NCBI GenBank assembly: GCA_024707405.1
Contig: JANPZU010000001.1
Coordinates: 186,001 to 250,000 of the forward strand
DNA: 64,000 nt
Reading direction: 5' to 3'
DNA from: Luteimonas sp.
Lineage (GTDB): Bacteria > Pseudomonadota > Gammaproteobacteria > Xanthomonadales > Xanthomonadaceae
Shown here piece after piece: positions 28,359 to 36,998 of this stretch. The notes under the pieces are model-generated. The model was not told where the DNA came from, ran no database searches, and worked only from the letters and a program-made list of their open reading frames with translations. Made by a program: the position numbers and the translations under genes. The number at the start of each line of letters is the position of its first letter. Position 1 is the first letter of the stretch.

Positions 28359-28596
28359 TCCCGAGCAATCCATGGCCACGCATCCCCGCAAGCTTACCCA
28401 AGCACTCGCCCCGCACGCACATGCCTGCGGTTGGTTGACGCCACTGCCCGCAACGTTGCCTGCGATTCAACTGGAAGCGTTTACGCCTTCCGGATGCTGA
28501 ATGCGCCCCGGCCGGCGTCAGAATCCGTTCATCGCGTTGGTCGCAAAACTGCAACCACGCCAACCGGGGTGTTGGCACGTACGCGAGAACACCGCC

Positions 28597-29946
28597 ATGA
28601 CCAGCCCGATCCTCCGCACGCCGATGTTGATGGCACTCGCCATCATCGCGGCCTCCTCGTTCGCCCTGCCCGCCACCGCGCAGGAACGCGCACGCGAGCA
28701 TCGTGCCGATCGTTCGAGTGATCGCTCGAACGATCGCTCCAACGAACCAGGACGCGCGCGCGAGCAGGCACGCCGACAGGATGAACGCGCGGCACGCCAG
28801 TCGCAGCAGGCAAACGAGGCCGCGCAACAGCGACAACAGTCGCAGGAACGCCAGCGCGAATCCGCCGACCGCCAGCAGCAACGCCAGGCAGCGATCCGCG
28901 AACAGGGCCAGCGTGCCCAGCAGGCGCGACGCAGCGACGACGCCCCGCAAACACGGCCTGCACAGGCCGTGCGTGAGCGCCAGCGAGAGGAACAGCGCCC
29001 TTACGACCGCAATCGCGAACAGGACGCCAGGGCGCGGCAGCGCCAGGCCGCCGCCGACGGCGAGGCCACCCGCACCCAGCGGGAACGGGAAGAACGCAGC
29101 CGTCGCGACCAGCAGCAACGCGAGCAGCAGGCACGCGATGCCCGGCAGCAACGACCGTCGCAACGCGATGATCGGGCGCACCAGCAGGCCGGTCGCGAGG
29201 GGTCACGCCAGCAGCACGATCCGACCATCCGCGGCCAGGCCCAGCGGCTGCAGCAGGAGCGCGAACAACAGGCACGGCGCCAGCAGCGCGACCGCCACGA
29301 TGGCCGCGACGGCAGGCGGGACGATCGCCACGTCAACCGCGCCCAGCAGGATGCCCGCATCCGCAACGACCGCCAGCGCGTCGAACGCTTCCAGCGCGAG
29401 CGCCAGCACGAGCGGCGGATCGCCGAGCAACGTGCCGCCCAGCGCCAGCGCGAATTGCAGCAACAGCGGCGCATGGCCCAGTACCACTACCAGCAGCAGT
29501 ACTACGCACGCCTGCATGCACAGCAACGTCGCTGGATGAATGCGTCGTACAACTATTACAACGACCCGTTCTACTACACGCCGGCAAGTTATCGCTATTC
29601 GTATGCTGGCAACTGGCACCAGACCAACCGTTACGGCGCCGATCTGATGCGTCGCGCGGTGTCGCTTGGCTACGAAGAAGGCATGCGTGCCGGTCGCGCC
29701 GACCGCCAGGATGGCTGGCGCTACGACTACCGCGGCAGTTATGCCTACCAGGACGCCAGCTACGGCTACGATGGCTATTACATCGGCCATGACCAGTACA
29801 GCCACTACTTCCGCGAAGGTTTCCGCCGCGGGTACGAGGATGGGTACTACAGCCGGCACCGTTACGGCCATCGCGAAGGCGATGGCAACTACAAGGTGCT
29901 GGCCACCGTGCTGGCCGTGGTGCTCGGACTGCAACTACTCAACTGA
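28597..29946 (+). CDS. Exported Gln/Arg-rich low-complexity protein
   Basis: Encodes 449 residues. After a signal peptide (through ATAQE) comes ~260 residues dominated by Gln, Arg, Glu and Asp, without hydrophobic core and probably an extended helix or disordered. Residues ~300-420 are Tyr-rich and contain two related segments, SLGYEEGMRAGRADRQDG and YFREGFRRGYEDGYYSR, a motif seen repeated in other exported proteins. The last ~17 residues (YKVLATVLAVVLGLQLL) form a hydrophobic end that may anchor it. I do not recognise a function; a structural or envelope-binding role is a guess. The reading frame is open throughout, with a terminator right after it. Confidence 0.75.
   Translation: MTSPILRTPMLMALAIIAASSFALPATAQERAREHRADRSSDRSNDRSNEPGRAREQARRQDERAARQSQQANEAAQQRQQSQERQRESADRQQQRQAAIREQGQRAQQARRSDDAPQTRPAQAVRERQREEQRPYDRNREQDARARQRQAAADGEATRTQREREERSRRDQQQREQQARDARQQRPSQRDDRAHQQAGREGSRQQHDPTIRGQAQRLQQEREQQARRQQRDRHDGRDGRRDDRHVNRAQQDARIRNDRQRVERFQRERQHERRIAEQRAAQRQRELQQQRRMAQYHYQQQYYARLHAQQRRWMNASYNYYNDPFYYTPASYRYSYAGNWHQTNRYGADLMRRAVSLGYEEGMRAGRADRQDGWRYDYRGSYAYQDASYGYDGYYIGHDQYSHYFREGFRRGYEDGYYSRHRYGHREGDGNYKVLATVLAVVLGLQLLN
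28708..28743 (+). repeat. Three tandem 12-base units inside the Q/R-rich gene
   Basis: GATCGTTCGAGT, GATCGCTCGAAC and GATCGCTCCAAC in a row, encoding DRSS-DRSN-DRSN. The unit length is a multiple of three, so copy-number change would keep the frame. Confidence 0.7.
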
Positions 29947-29966
29947 CCCGACGCATGCGGCAACGT

Positions 29967-29993
29967 AAAAACGCCCGGGCAACCGGGCGTTTT
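29967..29993. terminator. Bidirectional terminator
   Basis: AAAACGCCCGG / CCGGGCGTTTT perfect stem with a 5-base loop, with A- and T-runs at both sides. It lies between the convergent Q/R-rich and DksA-like genes. Confidence 0.92.
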
Positions 29994-30018
29994 CATTGCC
30001 GGAAGCAAGCATGTCCGA

Positions 30019-30294
30019 TCAACGCAACTGGCTGTCCTTGCTGCCGCGGCGGTTGTAGCCACTCGCCTGCGTGTCGTCGCGCTCCTCGGCTTCCTGGCAG
30101 TGGATGCACAGGCGCACGCCGGGCACGGCCTTGCGCCGCGCCTCGGGAATCGGCGCATCGCATTCCTCGCAGTGAGCAAGGCTCGCCCCTTTCGGCAACT
30201 GGCTGCGCGCACGCTTGATCGCGTCCTTCACCGTCGCATCGATCTGATCCTGCACCGCGCCGTCGCCGGCCCAACCCGTGGCCATGTCGTCCAT
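30019..30294 (-). CDS. DksA/TraR-family C4 zinc-finger protein
   Basis: Encodes 91 residues. The zinc finger CEECDAPIPEARRKAVPGVRLCIHC (residues ~42-66, four Cys) with the PxxRRxA core is the TraR/YbiI subgroup signature. These short DksA relatives bind the secondary channel of RNA polymerase or are simply zinc-finger proteins of unknown effect; the long coiled-coil of DksA is replaced by ~40 residues of short helix. It is a single gene ending at a bidirectional terminator. Confidence 0.9.
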   Translation of the reverse strand: MDDMATGWAGDGAVQDQIDATVKDAIKRARSQLPKGASLAHCEECDAPIPEARRKAVPGVRLCIHCQEAEERDDTQASGYNRRGSKDSQLR

Positions 30295-30418
30295 CCTCGT
30301 GTCGTTGTGACGAGCATATCAATCGGGGCGTGCAACGCCATCGACAAGCCCGGCTGCGCTTGCCCGATGGCGATCATGGACGCTAAGGTCGGCCACCGGT
30401 TTCCCGAGATCCGCTTCC

Positions 30419-30574
30419 ATGCCGCGCCAATCCCGATCCACGAAATTCCTGTCCGCCCTCGCCCTCGCGACCAGCCTCGCCCTGGCCGGATGCACCAGCG
30501 CGCCTGTCGACACGGCCACCGCTGCCGTCGAGGCCAGCGACGTGGCAAGCCTTCTTCGCGGACTATTCCAATGA
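30419..30574 (+). other. Displaced lipoprotein signal of the DUF885 gene (frameshifted 5' end)
   Basis: ATG at 30419 opens MPRQSRSTKFLSALALATSL and continues LAGC, a clear lipoprotein signal, then runs to a TGA at 30572. The expected mature sequence (WQAFFADYSNEWMMRQP) is in the next frame, starting around 30543. Removing one G near 30542 joins them as ASD-WQAFF. This is therefore the true 5' end of the DUF885 gene, separated by an apparent one-base insertion. Confidence 0.78.
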
Positions 30575-30578
30575 GTGG

Positions 30579-32237
30579 ATGATGCGGCAACCTGCCGCCG
30601 CCACCGGGAGCCGTTACTTCGAAGGCGAGACGCAGGCAGCGCTTGATCGCCAGTTGACGCCTCAGGACGAGGCGTTCGACCGCGAAACCATCGCCCTCGC
30701 CCAACGCGGGCTGGAAAGACTGGCCGCGTTCGACCGCACGGCCATGAGCGACGAGGAGCGACTGTCCGCCGACCTGATGCAATGGCAATTGCAGACGCTG
30801 GTCGACAACGCGCCGTTCCGCGACTACCAATTCCCGCTCAACCAGTTCGGCGGCAGCAATGTCGGCCTGCCCAACCTGATGACCGTGGTACATCCGCTGG
30901 CGACCGCTGGCGATGTGGACAATTACGTCGCCCGCCTCGGGCAGATCGAGGCCCGCATGGGGGAATCCGTGCAACGGGCGCAGGCATTGGCCGCTCGCCG
31001 CATCCTGCCACCCCGTTTCATCCTGCAATCCACGATTGCGCAGATGCGGCAGTTCATTTCGCCCGAACCCGCCGCCAACCCGCTCGTGGCCACGCTCGCC
31101 GCCCGCATCGGCGAGATCGACGAGCTCGACGCCGCGCGCGGCGCAGCCTTCGTCGAACAGGCCACCGGCATCGTCGCCTCGCAGGTCTACCCCGCCTGGC
31201 GGCAGGCCATCGAGGCACTGGAAGCGCAATTGCCTGCTGCCACGGACGATGCAGGCCTGTGGCGCTTCGAACATGGCGCCGAGGCCTACGCCCAGCGCCT
31301 GCACCAGTTCACTTCGACCCGCCTTGGCGCGGACGAGATCCACGCCATCGGCCTGCGTGAAGTGGCGCGGATCGAAGCCGAGATGGATCGCATCCTGCGT
31401 TCGATTGGACGCAGCAAAGGCAGCGTCCGCGAACGCGTCGATGCGCTCAAGCGCGACCTGGCCTACGGCAACGACGATGCCGGCCGCAAGGCGATCATGG
31501 ACGACATCGAAACGATGATGCGCGATGCCGAACGCCGTGCCGATGCGGTGTTCGACATCCGACCAAAGACGCCGGTGATCGCGCGCCCCTATCCCGAATA
31601 CCGCTGGGCAAGTGCCGCGGCCAGCTATACCGCGCCGCCGCTCGACGGTTCGCGCCCCGGCGTGTACCAGATGCCGCTGCGCCCCGACCGGTTGACGCGC
31701 TTCGGCCTGCGCACGCTCGTCTACCACGAAACCGTTCCGGGACATCATTTCCAGATCGCGTTGTCGGTGGAAAACCGCGACCTGCCCAAGTTCCGACAGG
31801 CCCGCACCTTCGGCGGCATTTCGGCCTACAGCGAAGGCTGGGCGTTGTACGCCGAACGCCTTGCCGCCGAGGAAGGTTGGTACGAGGGCGATCCCGAAGG
31901 CTTGCTGGGGCAACTGGATGCCGAACTCTTCCGCGCACGCAGGCTGGTGGTCGACACCGGCCTGCATGCCATGCGCTGGACGCGCCAGCAGGCCATCGAC
32001 TACGGGATCTCGCCTTCGGAAGTCGAGCGCTACGTGGTGATGCCGGGACAGGCCACGTCGTACATGGTCGGGCAGTTGGAAATCATCCGCCTGCGCGACA
32101 AGGCCCGCGCCGCGCTCGGCGACGACTTCGATCCCAAGCAGTTCCACAACCACGTGCTGCTGACCGGCATGGTGCCGCTGGTGATGCTGGAGCAGGAGGT
32201 GGACGCCTGGATCGCATCGGAGCTGGCGCGGGGCTGA
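30579..32237 (+). CDS. DUF885 family protein, apparent 5' frameshift
   Basis: Encodes 552 residues from an internal ATG. It is a DUF885 protein, a gluzincin-like family of presumed exported metallopeptidases: the motif HETVPGHHFQIAL (about residue 386) carries HExxxGH zinc ligands, and YSEGWALYAERLAAEEG supplies the later Glu. The natural N-terminus, a lipoprotein signal, is one frame away (30419-30574). As it stands the protein would start inside the conserved first helix and stay in the cytoplasm, so either the assembly has an indel or the gene is damaged. The body is intact, which favours a recent or artefactual event. Confidence 0.85.
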   Translation: MMRQPAAATGSRYFEGETQAALDRQLTPQDEAFDRETIALAQRGLERLAAFDRTAMSDEERLSADLMQWQLQTLVDNAPFRDYQFPLNQFGGSNVGLPNLMTVVHPLATAGDVDNYVARLGQIEARMGESVQRAQALAARRILPPRFILQSTIAQMRQFISPEPAANPLVATLAARIGEIDELDAARGAAFVEQATGIVASQVYPAWRQAIEALEAQLPAATDDAGLWRFEHGAEAYAQRLHQFTSTRLGADEIHAIGLREVARIEAEMDRILRSIGRSKGSVRERVDALKRDLAYGNDDAGRKAIMDDIETMMRDAERRADAVFDIRPKTPVIARPYPEYRWASAAASYTAPPLDGSRPGVYQMPLRPDRLTRFGLRTLVYHETVPGHHFQIALSVENRDLPKFRQARTFGGISAYSEGWALYAERLAAEEGWYEGDPEGLLGQLDAELFRARRLVVDTGLHAMRWTRQQAIDYGISPSEVERYVVMPGQATSYMVGQLEIIRLRDKARAALGDDFDPKQFHNHVLLTGMVPLVMLEQEVDAWIASELARG

Positions 32238-32256
32238 TGCCACGCCTCTCGACGGC

Positions 32257-32994
32257 TCAACGACAGATGCGTGCCGGCCCTCGGTCGAAGTGGAAGTGAT
32301 CCGCGTGCGCGGCGTTGTAATCCGGTCCGAGCACGGCATCGAACCATCGGCAGGCACTGTCGCGGACATCGCGCAGGAACATCGCTTCCGCTGCGTCCAC
32401 GGTTGAACCTTGCGGGCTTGCGTCCCAATCGGCGACGACGCGGACGCGGCGCCCGTCATCCAGCATGAACCCGGCGATGTCGAGCGCATCGGCAGTCGCA
32501 TGCTGGCTCCTGCGACGCCCATCCTGCCCTTGGATGTTGCGGCAGGCATAGGAGCCGAAGTGTTCGATCCTGTCGACGCGTGCGCCGAGGCGCGCCTGCG
32601 CGGCCTGTTGCAGGCCATGGCGCTCCCACATGGCCAGCGACAACGCCGCGCGGCAACTCAACGCGAACGATTCGCCGACGGCGACGCTGGTGTGTTCGAT
32701 CCGGAAGGCATTGTCGAAACCGCATGCCGGGCCTGTCTCGCGGTCATCGATCGGCGACAGCCGCATTCCGGCCTGTGACAATGCCGTGCGGCACGCCTCG
32801 CGATCGGCCGATGCACGCGCGAGCTTGAAGCCGGTGAGCATGTTCGGCGGCGCGTCGATCCGCAATGGCGCCCACGGGTTCCATGCATCCGGCACCCTGG
32901 CCGCACCGGATGACACTGTCCATGCCACCAGCATGGAAAGCAGCAAGAGCAACAGTCCCATGAGACGCCTGCGATCGGATCGCTTTTCTTCCAT
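32257..32994 (-). CDS. Extensin-like C-terminal domain protein
   Basis: Encodes ~245 residues. A basic N-terminus and one membrane span (LMGLLLLLLSMLVAWTV) anchor an extracytoplasmic domain with cysteines. SYACRNI, SQHATADALDIAGFML, FLRDVRDSACRWFDAVLGPDYNAAHADHFHFD match the bacterial extensin-like domain (PF06904), which includes an apparent His/Asp metal site related to D-Ala-D-Ala (VanY-type) folds. A cell-wall role is likely but unproven. The start may be 20 codons upstream at 33054, where GAGATGA precedes an ATG. Confidence 0.85.
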   Translation of the reverse strand: MEEKRSDRRRLMGLLLLLLSMLVAWTVSSGAARVPDAWNPWAPLRIDAPPNMLTGFKLARASADREACRTALSQAGMRLSPIDDRETGPACGFDNAFRIEHTSVAVGESFALSCRAALSLAMWERHGLQQAAQARLGARVDRIEHFGSYACRNIQGQDGRRRSQHATADALDIAGFMLDDGRRVRVVADWDASPQGSTVDAAEAMFLRDVRDSACRWFDAVLGPDYNAAHADHFHFDRGPARICR

Positions 32995-33149
32995 GCCGCG
33001 ATGATGCTTGCTGCCTGCAGAGAATGCCTGCATCGCACGCACGAAGCTGAACATTCATCTCGTAGAGATGCGTTTTTCACCTTCGTTTCGCATGCCGGAC
33101 GTCAAGATCGGTCGCAATCCACATGCAGCAATGCACACGGAGGCATGAC

Positions 33150-33536
33150 ATGAAGACCAGACCGATCCACACCGTTGCCATCACCGCCATCGCACTGTGC
33201 GCGATGGGCATGGCCCACGCCCAGAGCGGCACGCGCACCATCACCTACGGCCCGGAAGACGAAGGCCGTCGTTTCGCCGATGGCAGCCGCGTCGTCTGCA
33301 CCGATGTCGAAGTCCGTCGTGCCGATGGCGATCCCAATCGCGTTGCTGGTACCGCAACGGGTGCGGTGATCGGCGGCATCCTGGGTAGCCAGGTCGGCAG
33401 CGGCAGTGGACGCGACCTCGCCACCATCGGCGGTGCCATCGCAGGCGGCGCCGTCGGTCGCAACGTACAGGGCAATCGACAGGAAGCGCGTGGCGACCGT
33501 GCCGTCGAGAAGCGTTGCGAACGCGTCTGGCGCTGA
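33150..33536 (+). CDS. Exported glycine-zipper 2TM protein
   Basis: Encodes 128 residues. After a signal peptide (MKTRPIHTVAITAIALCAMGMAHAQ) comes a ~40-residue soluble part, then a glycine-zipper block (GTATGAVIGGILGSQVG and IGGAIAGGAVGRNV) of the Rickettsia 17-kDa antigen type, which inserts into or packs against the outer membrane. There is no lipobox, unlike many relatives. GGAGG lies 6 bases before the ATG and a strong terminator follows, so it is one-gene and probably well expressed. Confidence 0.86.
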   Translation: MKTRPIHTVAITAIALCAMGMAHAQSGTRTITYGPEDEGRRFADGSRVVCTDVEVRRADGDPNRVAGTATGAVIGGILGSQVGSGSGRDLATIGGAIAGGAVGRNVQGNRQEARGDRAVEKRCERVWR

Positions 33537-33585
33537 GCTGCTCTGACTTTCGACGTTCGATCCTCCAGTTATCTTCATCTGGAAC

Positions 33586-33616
33586 GAAAAAAGCCGGCAT
33601 GGATGCCGGCTTTTTC
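33586..33616. terminator. Bidirectional terminator
   Basis: GAAAAAAGCCGGCAT / ATGCCGGCTTTTTC with a 2-base loop, between the convergent glycine-zipper and NAD-epimerase genes. Confidence 0.92.
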
Positions 33617-33659
33617 GGTATTGCATGGCAACCAAATCGCTCTTGCAATGCAGTTTTCG

Positions 33660-34802
33660 TCAGCCCGGCCGTGCTTCGTGCCACGCCTTCAATACCGCCG
33701 CTTCATCCTCGCGCGTCGGGCCGGCGCGCAGTTTCGCTTGGCGCTCCTCCGGCAAACCGCGGAACCACGCTAGCAGGTCTGCCACGGTGGTCGCCAATGG
33801 CCTGAATGTCAGTCCAGCCTCGATCGCACGCGCATTGCTGACGGCACCGTATCCGCCGTACATGGGGTGACTCGCGGGCACCCAGATGGGGAACCCGATT
33901 TCGCGCTTCTCCAGGAACTCCGTCGGCACGTGGGTGAACGTCGCCGGCCCGCCGGTCACCGCATGGCAACCCTGCACCATCGCATCGGTACCCAGCACGT
34001 AGTCCGGGCCACATGCATTGAACGTGCCGAAGCTGCGATCCTCGGCAAGCCTGACCACCCATTCGCCCAGGTCGCGCCCATCGATGATCTGCACCGGATC
34101 GTTGCCATCGCCCGGCACCAGGATCTCCCCGCCCTGCGCGATGCGATGCGGCCAGTAAGTGAAGCGATCGGTCTCGTCGCGCGGCCCGACGATGTAGCCC
34201 GGGCGCACGATGGTTGTGCGTTCGCCGAACTGCTTCCACGCTTCCGCCTCGGACAAGGCCTTCAGCGGCCCGTAGAGATTGGCGACATCGGCCATCAGCG
34301 TGTCGCGGGTCTCGGCCATCGCATCGCTGCCCTTGTAGGGCGCCAACGCCGCATCCTCGGTGATGCCGGGCTTCGAGCCATCGGCATAGACCGAGATCGT
34401 CGAGATGAAGAGGTAGTGGCCGACATTGCCCTGGAGCACCTTGCCTGCATCACGCACCCAGAACGGCAGCGACGTGGGATTGTCGATGCACACATCCCAC
34501 TTGCGCCCCTCCAGCGCCTTCAGGTCGCCGGTGTCGCGATCGCCGTGCAGTTGTTCCACTTCGCCCGGCCATTCCGGGGACGGCCGCTTGCCGCGGTTGA
34601 ACAGCGTCACCTTGTGGCCCCGTGCCAGCGCGTACTGCACCTGGAACGGGCCGGTGAAGCCGGTACCGCCGAGGATCAGGATGTCGAGCAGCCGGGACGC
34701 GCGCGCCACTCCCGTCAACGCCGCAGTGGCTGAAAACGTGGACATGGCTGCCGTCGCAGTCGCCAATGCACTGAACTTCAACAGGTCTCGACGTGTCGTC
34801 AT
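33660..34802 (-). CDS. Tat-signal NAD-dependent epimerase/dehydratase family protein
   Basis: Encodes 380 residues. A twin-arginine signal (TTRRDLLKFSALATATAAMS) precedes an extended SDR/NmrA-like domain: LDILILGGTGFTGPFQVQYAL is the GxxGxxG nucleotide loop and HYLFISTISVYADGS holds the catalytic Ser/Tyr region. The fold is that of NAD-dependent epimerases/isoflavone-reductase-like enzymes. Export by Tat means it would fold with its cofactor in the cytoplasm first, which is sensible for a nucleotide-binding enzyme. The substrate is unknown. GAGGG precedes the ATG. Confidence 0.88.
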   Translation of the reverse strand: MTTRRDLLKFSALATATAAMSTFSATAALTGVARASRLLDILILGGTGFTGPFQVQYALARGHKVTLFNRGKRPSPEWPGEVEQLHGDRDTGDLKALEGRKWDVCIDNPTSLPFWVRDAGKVLQGNVGHYLFISTISVYADGSKPGITEDAALAPYKGSDAMAETRDTLMADVANLYGPLKALSEAEAWKQFGERTTIVRPGYIVGPRDETDRFTYWPHRIAQGGEILVPGDGNDPVQIIDGRDLGEWVVRLAEDRSFGTFNACGPDYVLGTDAMVQGCHAVTGGPATFTHVPTEFLEKREIGFPIWVPASHPMYGGYGAVSNARAIEAGLTFRPLATTVADLLAWFRGLPEERQAKLRAGPTREDEAAVLKAWHEARPG

Positions 34803-34948
34803 GGCCGCGCCCTCGTGATGGATGCCGGCAGTCTGCACCGCCGCGGTCACCGGCGCGCATGACGAAAGTCGGGGTGACCTGCATCCGCAGCGCGTCTTCC
34901 GGCTCGCGCTACCATGGCCTTCCGCCTGTCCCCCCGTCACCACGCACC

Positions 34949-35634
34949 ATGCCCCACCAGCCCCACCCTGCACGCGCCTCCGCACGACGCGCCGTGCGCG
35001 AGGACACACGCCCGGCGCTGTCCAGGCGCGATGCCGATGGCGCCCGCCGGAAGACGCAGGCACGGCTGGAGATCGAGCTGCAGGTGCCGGCGCGCGCTTC
35101 AACGCATCCGCTGGCCTGCGGCAAGGGCTGCGCGATGTGTTGCCACCTGCGCGTCGCCGCGATGCCGGTCGAAGTGATGGGCGTCGTGCACTACCTGCGT
35201 GGGCAACTGCCTGCGCAGGCCTTGTCGGCACGCGTCGATCGCATCCGCGACGCGGCGTCACGTGTCGCCGCGCTTCCGCGCGAACGGCTTCTGTCCGTCA
35301 ACATCCCCTGCCCGATGTTGGAGGAGGACGGCGCATGCGGCATCTATCCCGCGCGTCCGCTCAACTGCCGCGCCTACCACTCACTGGATGTCGAGGCCTG
35401 CCGCGACGCCTTCGAACATCCAACCGACCTGTCCGCCACGCACCGCAAAGCGAATGGATCGCCGCGATCAACGGTGGCGCGCAGGAGGGATTGCGCGAGG
35501 GCCTGCGCGCGATTGGCATCGACACCACGCAGTACGAATTCGTCACCGCACTTGCCGAAGCCTTCGAGGATGCCGACTGCGTACGCCGTCACGATGCCGG
35601 CGAACCGGTCTTCGGCAGCGCCGTTCGCCTGTAG
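34949..35634 (+). pseudogene. YkgJ-family cysteine-cluster protein gene, one-base frameshift
   Basis: The first ~165 codons (from ATG 34949) encode a YkgJ-type CxxCxxCC metal-binding protein: CGKGCAMCCHL and PCPMLEEDGACGIYPARPLNCRAYHS. At about 35443 the frame breaks: reading on gives a non-homologous tail to 35809, while the next frame gives PQSEWIAAINGGAQEGL ... FGSAVRL ending at 35634. Adding one C in CACCGC restores THPQSEWIAAINGG. The break in a short C-run suggests a sequencing or assembly indel or a very recent mutation. These proteins probably bind a metal or Fe-S cluster; function unknown. Confidence 0.8.
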
Positions 35635-35652
35635 CGCTTTGCACGCACCCTG

Positions 35653-36915
35653 TCAGGGCGCGCCGCCTTCCGCGCGATGCAGTACCTTGCCTGCGCGCAA
35701 CACCTGGCGCACGCGCGAAAACGCGGCCACGTCGTCCGCAGGGTCGCCATCCAGCAGCACCAGGTCTGCCTGCAATCCTTCCGCGATGCGCCCCTTGCGG
35801 TCGCCTTGACCGAAGCGTCGTGCCGGCGTGGTGGTGAGGGTGGCGAGGATCGCGCGCCAGTCCAGTCCCGACGCCTGCAGCAATTCGAATTCGAGCCGCG
35901 TGTCGTACTGCTGGATGAAATCGACATCGGTACCGAACAGGATGTCGCCACCGGCTGCATGGAAGACGCGCACCTGCTGCGTGGCGGCACCGAGGAAGCG
36001 GTCGATGACCTCCTGCGGCGCATTCTCGCGGCGCAATTCATGGTCGAAGAGGGTCAGCGTCGGCGTCAACGCCATGCCTGCCTCGCGCAGACGCTGCACC
36101 AGCGCCTCGTCCCACGGCCCGGAAACGGGCGTGGTGTGAGCAAGGATGTCGACACCGCTCGCCAGCGACACTTCCAGCCCGGCGACATTGGTCGGATGCG
36201 CGAATGCAGGCTTGCCGGCACGGTGCGCTTCCTCGACGATCGCCCTGGCCACCTCCACGTCCATCGGCAAGACATCGAGTGCACCGCCCAGGATCGCGCC
36301 GGCGAACAGCTTCACGCCGTTCGCACCCGCAGCCAACTGTGCAGCAGCACGTGCCCTCGCCTCGTCGGCCGTCGCCACCTCCGCACTGGGCGCCTGCATC
36401 TCCTCGAACAGGTCACGCACGTAGCTGGGCGTGCCCCCTTCGGGGAAGAACGGCGTATCGACATACAGGATGTCGGGCCCGCGGATCTCGCCGGTTTCGA
36501 TACGCGCACGCATGGCCGCGGCCGCACCACCGATCGACGAGATGTCGAACACGGTCGTGAATCCCCAACGCGTGAGCATCGAATTGAGCGAGGCATCAAG
36601 AGCGTCGGGCGGGATGGCCGCAGGCTCGCGCATGTCCGGCGTGAGGAAATGCACGTGGCTGTTCCAGAACCCCGCCAGCAGGGTGGTTCCGTTGCCATCG
36701 ATGACATCGATGCCGTCCGGCACGTCGATACGATTACTGGGGCCCACGGCCACGATGCGACCATCACGCACGACGACTGTGCCCGACGCGATCACTTCGG
36801 CATCGGGAGCAGGCACCACGCGCGCACCGACGATGGCGACGTCCTGTGCCTGCGCCAGCCCCGTGGCAATGCACAGCACGCAGGCGAGCCAGCCATGCCT
36901 TCGATTTCGGGTCAT
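35653..36915 (-). CDS. Exported amidohydrolase-family protein
   Basis: Encodes 420 residues. A signal peptide (through ATGLAQAQ) leads into the two-part amidohydrolase fold. The metal motif, HxH in other members, appears as FWNSHVHFLTPD; further ligands lie in AFAHPTNVAG and the TDVDFIQQYD strand. Members hydrolyse cyclic amides, dipeptides or related bonds, and exported ones in xanthomonads are often annotated as prolidase- or imidazolonepropionase-like. GGAGAGGAA precedes the ATG. It is convergent with the YkgJ gene, with 18 bases between. Confidence 0.87.
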   Translation of the reverse strand: MTRNRRHGWLACVLCIATGLAQAQDVAIVGARVVPAPDAEVIASGTVVVRDGRIVAVGPSNRIDVPDGIDVIDGNGTTLLAGFWNSHVHFLTPDMREPAAIPPDALDASLNSMLTRWGFTTVFDISSIGGAAAAMRARIETGEIRGPDILYVDTPFFPEGGTPSYVRDLFEEMQAPSAEVATADEARARAAAQLAAGANGVKLFAGAILGGALDVLPMDVEVARAIVEEAHRAGKPAFAHPTNVAGLEVSLASGVDILAHTTPVSGPWDEALVQRLREAGMALTPTLTLFDHELRRENAPQEVIDRFLGAATQQVRVFHAAGGDILFGTDVDFIQQYDTRLEFELLQASGLDWRAILATLTTTPARRFGQGDRKGRIAEGLQADLVLLDGDPADDVAAFSRVRQVLRAGKVLHRAEGGAP

Positions 36916-36963
36916 TCGTTCCTCTCCATCCAGTATTCCTGGAAACAGGATGTCTCCATGAAA

Positions 36964-36988
36964 CGAAGCCCGCTTGCGCGGGCTTCGT
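36964..36988 (-). terminator. Terminator of the M13 peptidase gene
   Basis: CGAAGCCCGC / GCGGGCTTCG stem with a 4-base loop, followed on the minus strand by TTTC, 10 bases after the M13 stop. Confidence 0.7.
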
Positions 36989-36998
36989 CCAGACCGTA

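Noticed and set aside
28708..28743. Tandem 12-base repeats as a phase-variation switch
   Set aside because: The unit is a multiple of three and lies in a flexible charged region, so copy change would only alter length by four residues.
35434..35809. Extension of the YkgJ-type frame to 35809 as the real C-terminus
   Set aside because: That tail is Ser/Arg/Pro-rich, non-homologous, and overlaps the amidohydrolase end; the neighbouring frame gives the conserved C-terminus ending at 35634.
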